64,000 bases of DNA. Origin: Flaccisagitta enflata. Its lineage: Eukaryota; Chaetognatha; Sagittoidea; Aphragmophora. The translations under genes were made by a program, and so were the position numbers. The notes below the pieces were generated by a model that made no database searches, was not told the origin of the DNA, and saw nothing but the letters and a program-made list of their open reading frames with translations. Positions 46,926 to 57,665 of this stretch are shown in pieces (position 1 is the first letter of the stretch; the number at the start of each line of letters is the position of its first letter). The stretch lies in NCBI GenBank assembly GCA_965153355.1, contig OZ231127.1, forward strand, positions 62,248,001 through 62,312,000. The letters run 5' to 3'.

Positions 46926-47333
46926 CTGAAGTTAAAAGGAGTTCTTTACTTCATTAGAATCGAGGTTTGAGTTTTGACGTCATTCCCGAGACCGTGTCAA
47001 GCAGGATTGTAGATTACCGCGAAGCTAGGCGCCCATTTGGAAGGAAATAAAACAGACGAATCCCACCACTTTCATTAAGGGCAGTGTTTTGGCAAAAAGC
47101 CTTAAACATTTCCAACTGAAACACCGGCAACTAGAAACGGAGCCGATAAACATTTCTTCCATAGATATGGAAATTCTCAGCTCGTCGGAATCGTTCTGGT
47201 CAGACTCCATCCGCCCAGTTGTCTATCAGCCTCAGTAAATGAACCATGACGTGACTAGAAACGAAGAGACGCGAAGTAACTGCACTATGCAAATTAGGAA
47301 ATGGATACGTATATCGTGTTTTTAACAGTGTAC

Positions 47334-47444
47334 CTGTTTGGCCGCCGTGGGAATTTTTTGCCCAAGTAGATTCTTGCACCAACCCCAAGTTCGAAATCGT
47401 CGTCCCAAAGTCGATCTTCTTCATCAGCTTCCAAATCATCATCG
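47334..47444 (-). CDS. Coding exon, acidic then strand-rich segment
   Basis: A 111-nt minus-strand exon: acceptor GATTGGGTTGGTTACAG and donor CCAAACAG|GTACAC. It takes one base and leaves two, so it joins the exon at 46925 in frame. The 36 codons read DDDLEADEEDRLWDDDFELG then VGARIYLGKKFPRRPN. The ARIYLGKK part is reminiscent of the end of a laminin-G-like strand pair before an EGF module, but it is too short to assign. An alternative piece at about 47205-47112 reads SDELRISISMEEMFIGSVSS and could be another exon of the same gene. Confidence 0.6.
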
Positions 47445-47492
47445 CTGTAACCAACCCAATCACTAATGAAATGATGAATGAAGAATAGACTC

Positions 47493-47648
47493 AACGAGCC
47501 CGTAGACGCGGACCACCGGTCGCAGACGGGTGGGCAGGGGCAGTACAGCGAAAAAACGTTTACATTTTGAAAAACTTACCGACCGGCCGAACGACTGAAC
47601 GACCGGCCGACACAGCAAGTTCAAGAGTCGCGTGTCTGCGACTTGAAA
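47493..47648 (-). mobile_element. Palindrome-ended element, GTCGCAGAC subfamily
   Basis: Starts AACGAGCCCGTAGACGCGGA, internal arm copy GGTCGCAGACGGGTGGGCAG, a GACCGGCCGAACGAC tract, and ends AGTCGCGTGTCTGCGACTTG. The internal copy matches the outer terminal arm GTCTGCGACT. It lies 49 bp upstream (minus-strand sense) of the exon at 47444-47334. Confidence 0.85.
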
Positions 47649-47826
47649 GTGATGAAGTTACTAACGGTAAAGCTTTAATGTTTGATTTTACAAATGATAA
47701 CGCAAATGCCGTCCATGATTTCCTAATATGTTCAACTCCTTTTCTTGTAGAAACTTAAACTCATTTATTCTATGATCCATAAAGTTTGATTCATTATTAG
47801 ATCACTTCATATATCCATTTCTTTTC

Positions 47827-48110
47827 ATTCATTCATTCATTCATTCATTCATTCATTCATTCATTCATTCATTCATTCATTCATTCAGTCATTCAGTCAT
47901 TCATTCATTCATTTATTCATTCATTTATTCATTCATTCAGTCATTCATTCATTCATACATTCATTCATTCATTTATTCATTCATTTATTCATTCATTCAT
48001 TCATTCATTCATTCATTCATTCATTCATTCTTCATTCATTCATTCATTCATTCATTCATTCATTCATTCATTCATTCATTCATTCATTCATTCATTCATT
48101 CATTCAATCA
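47827..48110. repeat. (ATTC)n microsatellite
   Basis: ATTC repeat of about 280 bp with ATTT and AGTC interruptions. Confidence 0.95.
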
Positions 48111-48229
48111 ATTATTCACTCATTTGCTCCTTCCATTTGTTCATTCTCCCATTCTTCCAATAATTGGTTGATAAAATCCGTTATTCAATCATTCATTCAT
48201 GCATTCAAAAATTCATTTTTATTTCTATT

Positions 48230-48456
48230 TCACTTCTTATTTGTCGCGCTGTTGTCATCTTTCGAACGACTCTTTTCCTCAGCGATCCTACGGCGATCTT
48301 CCCGAGTCGAAAAAGAGGGAGTAGAGGCTGATGATGATGGTGAGGAGGAGGAGGAGGAGGAGGAGGACGACGACGACGACGATGACGAAGAGGATGACGG
48401 TAGAAGCAATACCACGGCGCAGACAGTGCCAATAACGCACAAAAAGATTGATGTAC
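48230..48456 (-). CDS. Second exon of a 147-aa single-pass membrane protein
   Basis: Minus-strand exon after acceptor TTTCTGTGATTTGCAATCAG; two bases (GT) complete the glycine begun at the upstream donor. It reads TSIFLCVIGTVCAVVLLLPS, a poly-Ser run encoded by mixed TCA/TCC/TCG codons, then TPSFSTREDRRRIAEEKSRS, KDDNSATNKK and TGA at 48232-48230. An AATAAA-like signal follows at 48223-48218, almost touching the stop. Joined to the previous exon it completes one hydrophobic helix (IIAIAVGTSIFLCVIGTVCA...). The alternative donors GTATTG or GTAGGA inside it would let the gene continue further downstream. Confidence 0.65.
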
Positions 48457-48701
48457 CTGATTGCAAATCACAGAAATTCTCGAAGAATTGCATCGGCACA
48501 GAATATTTTTTGATTCAAACCTTTCTCCCAAAGTATTGCTACATTCTCTCGCTATTCTTCCACTTTTTCCCCAATTACTCCTCCCGTTAATCTTCCCTTT
48601 CTTCAAACAACAAAGTCTAAGGTCACGTGTCAGTGGGTAGCTCCTTAGGGTCATCGATTCTTTTACAATTCAGATAGGGATAGTGGATTAGACTAGATTA
48701 C

Positions 48702-48915
48702 CAACGGCGATCGCGATGATTCTTCTTCTCGTTTTCCTCTGACTTTGAACGTTTCCATCTATTGAGGGATTGAGCACCACCACATCGGGAGATTCGCCCG
48801 TTAGCTCTACCCCAGGGGTGACATCCGTGACTACCCCCTGGGTGGTAGGGTTTACAGTAACCACACCACTTTCTTCCGATGTCTCAATCGTGTAATCGCT
48901 CGAGTGATCGCCCAT
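48702..48915 (-). CDS. First coding exon of a 147-aa single-pass membrane protein
   Basis: The ATG at 48915-48913 (G at -3 and G at +4) opens 71 codons plus one base to donor GCCGTTG|GTAATC at 48701. The peptide is MGDHSSDYTIETSEESGVVT, VNPTTQGVVTDVTPGVELTG, ESPDVVVLNPSIDGNVQSQR, then KTRRRIIAIAV. The basic KTRRR just before the helix predicts the N-terminus inside the cell (type II or signal-anchor topology). The 245-bp intron (48701-48457) splits the helix. An alternative is that this is an internal exon: AG precedes GTATGGGC, and its phase fits the donor of the exon at 50067-49927. Function unknown. Confidence 0.65.
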
Positions 48916-49253
48916 ACCTCTCGTTATTTCCAACGCACATTTAACGACATGTCTTTAACAACATTGTCCCAGCTAATTGTCCCTTTGGGATATGCTACAG
49001 GAATCCTTTACAAAATGAAAAGCTCTAAGATTTTGACTGTCATGAAACTTTCTTTCAATTCAAACCACCTGCGTTAAACATCGGTTTGAGAGATATATGG
49101 GGTGAGCATGATTTCTAGCGCATTCTCAACGTCAACATAGATTAGCTATCGCACCATAGATTAGCTATCGCGTTACTCTGGATATATTTCTATTTTCGTT
49201 TCCTTATCGTTCTCACCAACACCGATTTATGCTGGGTTGTCTTATTAACGTCC

Positions 49254-49547
<294 letters not shown>

Positions 49548-49926
49548 GTATTGAAATGATTTATTTCTTCTCTTTTTTTATTTTTTTTATTCACGTTCTC
49601 TCATTCTGATCCGTTTTAAGTTCCATTTCGTTACACTACAAAGAAAAAACATTGTTACTATTGCTGATGGCAATGTCAGGGGCGTTCCCCTTGGGATTGC
49701 AGACTGTGACCAAATGACGGACTTTCACTATGCCAATGAGTCAGTAGGGTCTCACCGTTCGACTCATTTTTTGTCTTCTTGATTCCTATGCAGCTCACTT
49801 CACTTCATGACACTGTACTCGAGCCGTAGCCGTCGGAGCTCGAGAACATTGAATTTCCATCGTACGTCGCCATTTTTGTCGTTGTTAACGTCGTCATCCT
49901 TTTCGACGTCATCGTCAATGTCTTAC

Positions 49927-50067
49927 ACAATTGCACAACCGTCAAGGTAACCCACGATTCGTAATTAATGGGAAGTACATATACAAACATACCATCGTCC
50001 AATTCTTGGTCATTCCGACCCAAAATTGTGTGCTGAATGCCGGAAAATCGTCGCGAAATATTTTTAG
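49927..50067 (-). CDS. Candidate coding exon (duplicated at 62767)
   Basis: A 141-nt minus-strand exon: acceptor GACGAAATTATTACAG, donor CAATTGT|GTAAGA. It takes two bases and leaves one; the next downstream ATG-containing exon (48915) can accept that phase. The 46 codons read KNISRRFSGIQHTILGRNDQ, ELDDGMFVYVLPINYESWVT, then LTVVQL. The composition is protein-like and the exon is conserved in the copy at 62767-62890, acceptor included, which supports it as a real unit. Domain family not recognised. Confidence 0.5.
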
Positions 50068-50219
50068 CTGTAATAATTTCGTCAGTCTGCTGATCTTTAC
50101 AGCCTTCTTGATGATAGAAATAGGAAAATAATTGTTTACTTTATTTTCTTTATTATTCTTAAACGGGTTGGAAAAAAAAACTTGGTGTTGGTCTCGTTTG
50201 AAAGATATTTAAAAATGAA

Positions 50220-51946
50220 AGATGGATCATGGATATATTCAGGTTGAGGGCCCGTGAAGGGTCCTTCAGGGTCCTCTTAAGGGCCCAAAATGGCCAAAAT
50301 GGCAAAATATGACCAAAATCATAAGTACCCTCTGTTTCTTATCTTCAGCAAATCTGGCTGGATACATGGCTATCCAAATTGTGGGCAGGGGTAGTAATAA
50401 ATGGCCCCTATATAAGTATAGATGGATTGTTTCTGTTTGAGCAGGTTTTGTGTCACATCACTTGTCATTCACATTCTGAATCTCCACAAAAATATTAAGA
50501 AATCAAAAATTTTGCAAAAAAAGGGTCAATTACCTCCCAATCATGAACAATCTGAGGGTTTCTAGTCAATCCATTTAAAATTCAAAGGATATTTTGATGT
50601 ATAGTCAATTAAAAACGCAATTTTGAAGTTAAAATTCTAAAAAATTTATCAAATTTAAAAACTAGATGGAAGCTAAATTGCTTAAGCCAGTGCTTTGAAA
50701 TTTTGCATGAACAAATGATAGGTTATGTGCTTTCAGACAAAATCAGTCCGAATTTCTCAAAATGAATACCTTAGGCACCATAAAGGTTTTTCTGGTATCA
50801 GTTGCTTTTGATTGCAGGGTAAGAGGCCTGATGGGGTGGGACAGACGGACAAACTGATGGACAAACAATATTCCCCCTGTGTTCCACAGTGTTCCACAAG
50901 ATTTTGTCCCCTTTGGAGCCGTAGCCCAAAAACCAGAACATGGCACTTTTTAGTTGCATGCTACGCTGATCACATTTTACATCTTTTTATGATTTTTATT
51001 CTTTGCCCTCTCTGCTCATGCCCAAGTGGTCTAATGACCCCTGTATCCGGCCTTTTTTTAGCTGCGTACTAGACGGTAAGACTGCCTGCACCCAGCGCAC
51101 AGACACACTATTTTCAGGCCTGCATATATGCCTAGTCGCCATTCTGAAATGAGACCAGAATGTTGCATGCTAATCATTGCATTTTTTGGCAGCTTTTACA
51201 CAATTTTATACCTTGATTTGTTGGTCCATCGGTCTGTCAGTCTATCCATCCATTAGTCCATCACATTGCACTTTTTTGGCGGTTTTTGGGCAGCGGCCCC
51301 GAAGGGGACGAAGTCCTGTAGAACACAGGGGGAATTTCTCCGTCCGTCCGTACGTCCGTCCCCCCCTGCCCAATCCTCAGGGCTTCGTCTCCTTCGGGGC
51401 CTATTCTGACCCTAATTCTGCCAAATAGCCCAAATCCAAGCAATATTAGTATCCCGCGTAAGACCAGTTTTGTGAAAGTTACCATGCCAACTCGCTGTGT
51501 TATGAAGCCTTTAGTCCTTTCTGATGATGTTAGAAGAAAGAAAAACTAATATTTCTATCGAATAGCAAATGAACTATTGATTTAAAGATGACAAGTCAAA
51601 GGCTCATTTTCGCTCGAATTTTTGCATCATTTTCGCACGATCCTCGCAGTTTTGAGAGAGTTGATTAATTCGTTCTTCCATCTGAAAGCCGTCCAAAACT
51701 TTAATTGTTACAAACAGTGATAGAAAGATAAAAAATACATACCAACACGTCAGAGAAGGTGGAAAAATACACTTTTCTTACGGAAATTTCCAAATTCGAG
51801 AAAACCACAATATGCAAATTAACTTGCTAATTAAGCGAACTCGGTGAAGCGATTTGAATCTGATCTAATGTGATGCGGAAAGACTTTGAAAAGGCATTGG
51901 AATGAATGCATGTGATGATTTGATTAAATAATATTCATACCAAGTC
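50220..51946. other. Degraded repeat mosaic, no gene recognised
   Basis: Contains a reverse GGCAGCGGCCCC-family piece (50815-50935), a broken palindrome-family start (51205-51290) and a plus GGCAGCGGCCCCGAAGGGG module at 51292-51345, with its inverted partner AGGGCTTCGTCTCCTTCGGG at 51380-51400. 51430-51946 is AT-rich and empty. Confidence 0.6.
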
Positions 51947-53463
51947 TTTTTTTAGTCGCGTGCACGCGACTCTATAACCCGCTCTGTCGGTCCGTCCGTC
52001 CGTCGGTCGGTCTGTCCGTCCGTAACACTTTGCTTTTTTTCGCCGTTTCACGTCATTTTAGGGTATTCTACGTCATTTTAAGTCATTTTTAGTCATTTTA
52101 AGTCATTTCCAGCCATTTTTAGTCAATTATAGTCACTTATGTCATTTTGTCATTTTTTGTCATTTTTGTCATTTTATGTTATTATAAGACATTTTAAGTC
52201 ATTCTTAGTCATTCTAAGTTATTTTAAGTCATTCTAAGTTATTTTAAGTCATTCTGAGTCACTCTTAAGTTATTTTTTGGCTTTTGTAGTTTTTAGTAAC
52301 ACTTTGCTTTTTTGCGTCATTTTTGGTCAATTTGGGTCGTCTGGAGTTATTTTGAGTCTTTTTTTTTTTCTTTTTTTTTGGTCATTTATGTTTTTTGGTA
52401 TGTTTTGGCCATGTTTTTTGGTATTTTTGGTCATATATGTGATTTCAAGTCTGCTGGTTTCAGTCTGCTGGTTTAAGTCTGCTGGTTTAGGGCTGCTGGT
52501 TTTAGTCTGCTGGTTTAAGTCTGCTGGTTTAAGTCTGCTGGTTTAGGTCTGCTGGTTTAAGTCTGCTGGTTTAGGTCTGCTGGTTGAAGTCTGCTGGTTT
52601 CAGTTGGCTGGTTTAAGTTGGCTGGTTTAAGTCTGCTGGTTTAAGTCTACTGGTTTAAGTTGGCTGGTTTAAGTCTGCTGGTTAAAGTCTGCTGGTTTAA
52701 GTCTGCTGGTTTAAGTCTGCTGGTTTAGGTCTGCTGGTTTAGGTCTGCTGGTTTAAGTCACTGGTTTAAGTCTGCTGGTTTAAGTCTGCTGGTTAAAGTC
52801 TGCTGGTTAAAGTCTGCTGGTTAAAGTCTGCTGGTTTGAGTCTGCTGGTTTGAGTCTGCTGGTTTGAGTCTGCTGGTTTGAGTCTGCTGGTTTAACTCTG
52901 CTGGTTTAAGTCTGCTGGTTTAAGTCTGCTGGTTTATGTCTGCTGGTTTGAGTCAGCTGGTTTAAGTCTGCTGGTTTGGGTCTGGTTTAAGTCTGGTCAA
53001 GGCGTGTTTTAAGTATGGTTTAAGTCTGGTTTAAGTCTGGTTTAAGTCTGGTCTAAGTATGGTTTTAGTCTGGTTTAAGTATGGTTTAAGTCTGGTTTGA
53101 GTCTGGTATGAGTCTGGTATGAGTCTGGTTTGAGTCTGGTTTAAGTGTGGTTTGAGTCTGGCTTGAGTCTGGTTTAAGTCTGGTTCATGTCTGGTTCATG
53201 TCTGATTTATGTCTGGTTTAGGTCTGGTTTAATTCTGGTTTGAGTCTGGTTTGAGTCTGGTTTGAGTCTGGTTTGAGTCTGGTTTGTGTTTGGTTTGAGT
53301 CTGGTTTGAGTCTGGTTTGAGTCTGGTTTGAGTCTGGTTTGAGTATGATTTGAGTATGGTTTGGGTTTGGTTTAATTCTGATTTTCGATAAAAAGATACA
53401 ATAAGGAGTCAGGTCAGTCAATTTTTTTTGTCCTGCACGCGACTTATAGGTGTTGGCCTTGTT
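51947..53463 (+). mobile_element. Long palindrome-ended element carrying three minisatellites (copy 2)
   Basis: Same start and end modules as 27786-29644. AAGTCATTTT-type units at 52040-52270, the 14-bp GTCTGCTGGTTTAA array at 52447-52980, the 11-bp GTCTGGTTTAA/GTCTGGTTTGA array at 52980-53375, then GATAAAAAGATACAATAAGG and CTGCACGCGACTTATAGG. Array lengths differ from the other two copies while the end modules are nearly identical. Confidence 0.92.
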
Positions 53464-53804
53464 TAAAAAGTCGCCTCTATTAGAATAAGGGCAATGTTGC
53501 GATGAAAACCTTATTGTATATGAGAAATACGGCATCTCCCCCTCCCTCCAGGAATTTACAGGGGGAAAAAAATCATCGTGGGTGAATTTTTCATATCCAA
53601 AGTTTCTTAGGCGTCACTTCCACAACCCAATCAAATGAGAGTCATGAGACTTATTCTATCGTATCTATCGTATATATTGTATCTATTGTATGTATTGTAA
53701 ATACGAGCTGCCCATTTACAGATATGTGTGCGGCATGAAAATGGAACTGTGAAACAACTGGGTCTGTGCTTCAGATGTTTGTTCATGTCTTAGTCCTAGT
53801 CCAC

Positions 53805-53807
<3 letters not shown>

Positions 53808-53853
<46 letters not shown>

Positions 53854-53855
53854 GA
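53808..53855. repeat. (TGTC)n / (CT)n microsatellite
   Basis: Short TGTC then CT run. The flanking 53464-54200 shows no supportable gene. Confidence 0.9.
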
Positions 53856-54209
53856 TCTGATGCACACGCACGACGATGGAGCATCAATAGAAAATCCTTA
53901 CATGAAGACTTGTAGGAACAAAATCACGCACGCATCTAACAGACACGCACACACTATACTTGCCACATATAACCCCGTGAATGTCCAAATTCAATAATAA
54001 TGTCTTGAAACTCGAGTGCATGAGCCTCTACAGCACAGACAAAAGAAAGATTTCTTTTTTTGTGTGTTTTATCATTGTATCTGCAGCATCACCTACAGTG
54101 GATGTTTGTCTCTTGAATTTTCAAAAAATAACATTTTTTGCTGGCGGTTTCCCTCTTTCGTAATTAAATGAAATTTATGCATTTCAAATTAGCGGTTTTC
54201 TCATTACCC

Positions 54210-54526
54210 CAGAGGTGTATAAAGTTGAGCGGCTTTTGATTTTATTCCCCCCCCCCTGCCTTTGATTTTCTTCCCCGCGACGCGTCGCATTGCGTTACAA
54301 AATCAATGATTTTCTTCCCCACAAAGCAATAAAACAGTATGTTATAGGTTTAAATAGTGTTAAAATGTGTTGTAGTAATCAGATACTACCATTTGGAACT
54401 ACCAAAAGTGTTAAATCTTCAAAAATTTTCTTTTTTCTTCTTTTTAAGCTTTTGATTTTTTCCCCATCTCCAAACCTTTTGATTTTATTCCTCCGGTGGG
54501 GGAATACTCAACTTTATACAGGCCTG
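54210..54526. mobile_element. 317-bp hAT-type MITE, copy 2 (inverted relative to 32651)
   Basis: Starts CAGAGGTGTATAAAGTTGAG and ends CTCAACTTTATACAGGCCTG. Flanking 8-mers CATTACCC and CATAATCC match at 6 of 8, fitting an older duplication. The internal sequence is the reverse complement of the copy at 32651-32968. Confidence 0.9.
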
Positions 54527-54770
54527 CATAATCCATCGAACATTCTCGTGTATTAGTCAGTTTTTTTACTTCAACATTAATTTTACTATTCAAATGACAG
54601 GATACGTCTCTGATGAGCAAAATGCAGAACTAGTAAGACAATCTTCCATGTTTGAAAAGTTATTTAAAAAGTATAATCCTTATTTGCCGAGAATCTTATC
54701 TTGCTTTCATTGAAGCACTAAACTTCGCTTATTTTAGTGGTTTCCTTGTTACTTAACGATAATTAAAAGA

Positions 54771-55067
54771 AACAAGCCCAACGGGGCAACGATGCGTTGG
54801 GACTGTGTCTCTGCGTGTATTGACTTTGGCGCTAAACAAGTGACATATATGGAGATACAGATGGACAGACAGATGAAGCGACAGAGTAGTGGCGGCTCTC
54901 AAAAAATGTTTGTTGATCATTAGATGCAGTACAGGTTCTCACTGTGGCCAAAATCCGCCGAGAACGCGGATGTCGCATTGGCCTTACGGACGGACTGACG
55001 GACCGACGGACGGACCGACGGACAGGCCCTCCTTTAGAGATGCATTCGTGACGAACGCATCTAAAAA
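54771..55067 (-). mobile_element. Palindrome-ended element, GATGCGTTCG subfamily
   Basis: Starts AACAAGCCCAACGGGGCAAC, with internal arm copy CGATGCGTTGGG at 54790-54801. A (GGACCGAC)n tract lies at 54985-55025, and the end GATGCATTCGTGACGAACGC then ATCTAAAAA is at 55038-55067. The end module here is GGGCTTGTT instead of GGCCTTGTT, so this is a distinct subfamily. Confidence 0.85.
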
Positions 55068-55309
55068 GAAGTAAAAGGCTGTTAAGGCTAATAGATAAAT
55101 CGCAAAATCAGAGACTTACAGCTATTCTTGAGTCTTAGCTTGAAACTTGTGTAGGTTTAAAGCTTTTTGAGAACAGTGTGAAAAGGCTGACCCAAGCACC
55201 CGGTAATGTAAAAATGCCAAAAAAATCAAATGGTGGTTGTCTAACTGACTATGAATGATGTTATATTCGTCCAAAAATATGACAGAAGCACACCGTAACA
55301 CAGGTAACA

Positions 55310-55500
55310 ATCATTTGCCCTTAGCTATTTTGGTAAGCATTAGTTTTTGGGTTAGACTCAGAATGGATGTTTGCTAAGTTAGTTTTGCTAAATGGAAAAC
55401 TAGGAGTGATGCGCGTAGTAACTAGTCAGTGAGGGCTCACAAGGCCCTCTTCCATATTTTTCAGTTTGGGAATAGTGAGGGATATTGTTCCACCTATCAT
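55310..55500 (-). repeat. Diverged inverted relative of the 319-bp unit
   Basis: GTGAGGGATATTGTTCCACC, AGGGCTCACAAGGCCCTCTTCC and AACTAGGAGTGATGCGCG match the reverse complement of 5012-5330. Confidence 0.8.
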
Positions 55501-56629
55501 ACCAAATAATCACTGACTACGTTAAGAAAAACATGGTCATTAGACCTAAGTCGCGTGCATCAGCACTTTCAAAATGAGTCAGGTAGACAGACCAACAGAC
55601 CCTTTTTTAAAAGTTACTTGAAATAACATTTTAAATGCCTTTACTTTTTTCGTAGATTTTCCATATTGTTCAATGGAAAGTTTGCACTTTGTCAATTCTC
55701 CATGTTAATCAATGAGAAGCTTCAGGGGGGGGATGTAGGGATGGACAGATGGACGGTCGGAAGGACGTACATAGTTTTTGCCCCTGTGTCCTTAAAGGAC
55801 AGAAGGGAAATGCATGACTTATTACTATTAGTCCTCATCATTTTCCAATTTAGTAATGACTGCTAGTCGAGAAACTGTTTCATTTTGAGATTCGCCAATT
55901 AGGCAGCAGGAAATAAACTTTCTACTGTGTGAATAAAAGCCATAAAATCAAATGGCAACCCATCAACAGACTGAAGGGTTGACCAACTGTAATAGCGGGT
56001 TTAAGAGCCGCATGCAAGCGACTAAAAATCAGTTTGACTATCTTTTGTGTTTCAAACTTTTAATAGTGGGCTGGCTCATTAGGAGAGCTGCGTGTAAATG
56101 CTACGTTTCATTTTCTATTTCAGCGCATCTATTTATAAACAAGGACAACAACAACGACATTATTGATCACAATGACAACGACAACAACAACAACAACAAC
56201 AACAACAACGATATTGTCATGGAAAAAGAAAATGCATGATCTGAAACTTTTTAATCGTGTACAAGTGTACAACGCAATACAACATCTGCTTTGTTGGTTC
56301 ATTGGTTGGTCAGTCTGTTGGTTAATGTTGTGAATCCAACTTTGTTTTGAGCTCGAATTTCATAGATAGACTGATGGACCAGAGAGACAGTATGACAAAG
56401 CCTCTTTTAAGTCGTCAGAAGAAAATACTCCTTAACGCTGCGAGGAAAAAACGCCAAATTGGCGTTTGCCTGCTCTCGTTGAGGTTCGATTTATCGACTT
56501 TGGCTTGAAATCCACCACTCGAGACGACGTTGAAATGGCAAAAAATTATATTTTTAAAATCAAAAGTTCATTTGCTAAATTTCCACAAAATGAGTTAAAA
56601 CTTTGCAAATATCTTCTATACACCTTCTA

Positions 56630-57530
56630 GTGCTGGAAACATACCGAGTTGGGCCTTGTTACACCTTTAGGCGGGATACTAGCAATATGACCCAAATTTA
56701 AGCAAAATGATCCAAATCCAAGCATATTGGCCCAAATCCAAGCAAAATGGCCCAAATCTTGCCAGAAAACCCTAATTCTGGCCTGAGGTCCATCATTTTG
56801 GCCTCCAATACCTAGATTCTGACCAGATTTGGGCCATTTTGCTTGGATTTGGGCCAATACTACGCGAATCATAAAAAAAGCCGCACTTTTAAATGACAAT
56901 TTATCATATTAAATTTCAAAATAATTAAACAAAATCTTAGACCATTTTAAAGATCTCAAAGAGATCTTTCATTTGCCTCCAATCTGGTATTTCTAGCTTT
57001 ATTTGTTTAGAAATGGCATAAAAAAGAGTGAAAACATCGCCACTTTCAGTTTTGCAATCCTTGTGAAAAATGAGTATTTTTGCTAAAAAGAGGTTCACTT
57101 TGGCAAGCTCTATCTCCTAAACGATTTGAAATACAGACCCGGGGTTGGTCTAGAATGAAAGAAAATTCAAAAATCTTTGAAATCAATTAAACAAAAAAAA
57201 TTTGAATTAATTTTTTGGGTCTCTTTCACTCAGCTACAAAAGGGTGCGGCTTTTTTTTTGATTCGCGTAGTATGCTTGGATTTGGGTCATTTTGCTTAGA
57301 TTTGGGCCATATTGCTTGGATTTGGGCTATGTGGCAGAATTAGGGTCAGAATAGGCCCCTAAGGAGACGAAGCCCTGAGGATGGGGCAGGGGGGGACGAA
57401 CGGACGGATGGACGGAGAAATTCCCCCTGTGTTCTACAGGACTTCGTCCCCTTCGGGGCCGCTGCCCTGCTCCCTCTCAACTTAAATCACATACTACTCA
57501 AGCAGGGCACGGGTACCGCTGACCACTTAC
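56630..57530. repeat. CCAAATCCAAGCAAAATGGC repeats and GGCAGCGGCCCC module
   Basis: Units of CAAATCCAAGCAAAATGGCC (about 22 bp) at 56690-56850 and 57271-57350 surround the MITE at 56860-57270. From 57350 the reverse GGCAGCGGCCCC module follows: ACGAAGCCCTGAGGATGGGG, TTCCCCCTGTGTTCTACAGG, GGGGCCGCTGCCCTGC, then GGGTACCGCTGACC. Confidence 0.8.
56860..57270. mobile_element. 411-bp TA-target MITE nested in another repeat
   Basis: Inverted ends CTACGCGAATCA then A-run and GCCGCAC (about 27 bp), flanked by TA on both sides (56858-56859, 57271-57272). Removing it restores GGGCCAATATGCTTGGATTT, which matches sibling units such as GGGCCATATTGCTTGGATTT at 57305, showing it inserted into that repeat. 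Non-coding. Confidence 0.92.
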
Positions 57531-57665
57531 CGCCTTTGGGCTGCTATTTAGACTTAGGCCTCAAGGCTCCTGTCCAAATGCCTTAATGACCTCAAATACA
57601 GCCCCTGCTCTCCCGCACATAAATTGACTAGCCATGTGTAGTGTGTATGCGTTCTTATTCTTTTC

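Noticed and set aside
54889-55074. Small plus frame with Arg/Pro/Thr repeats (GPTDGPTDRP)
   Set aside because: It is the GGACCGAC tract of a palindrome-family element.
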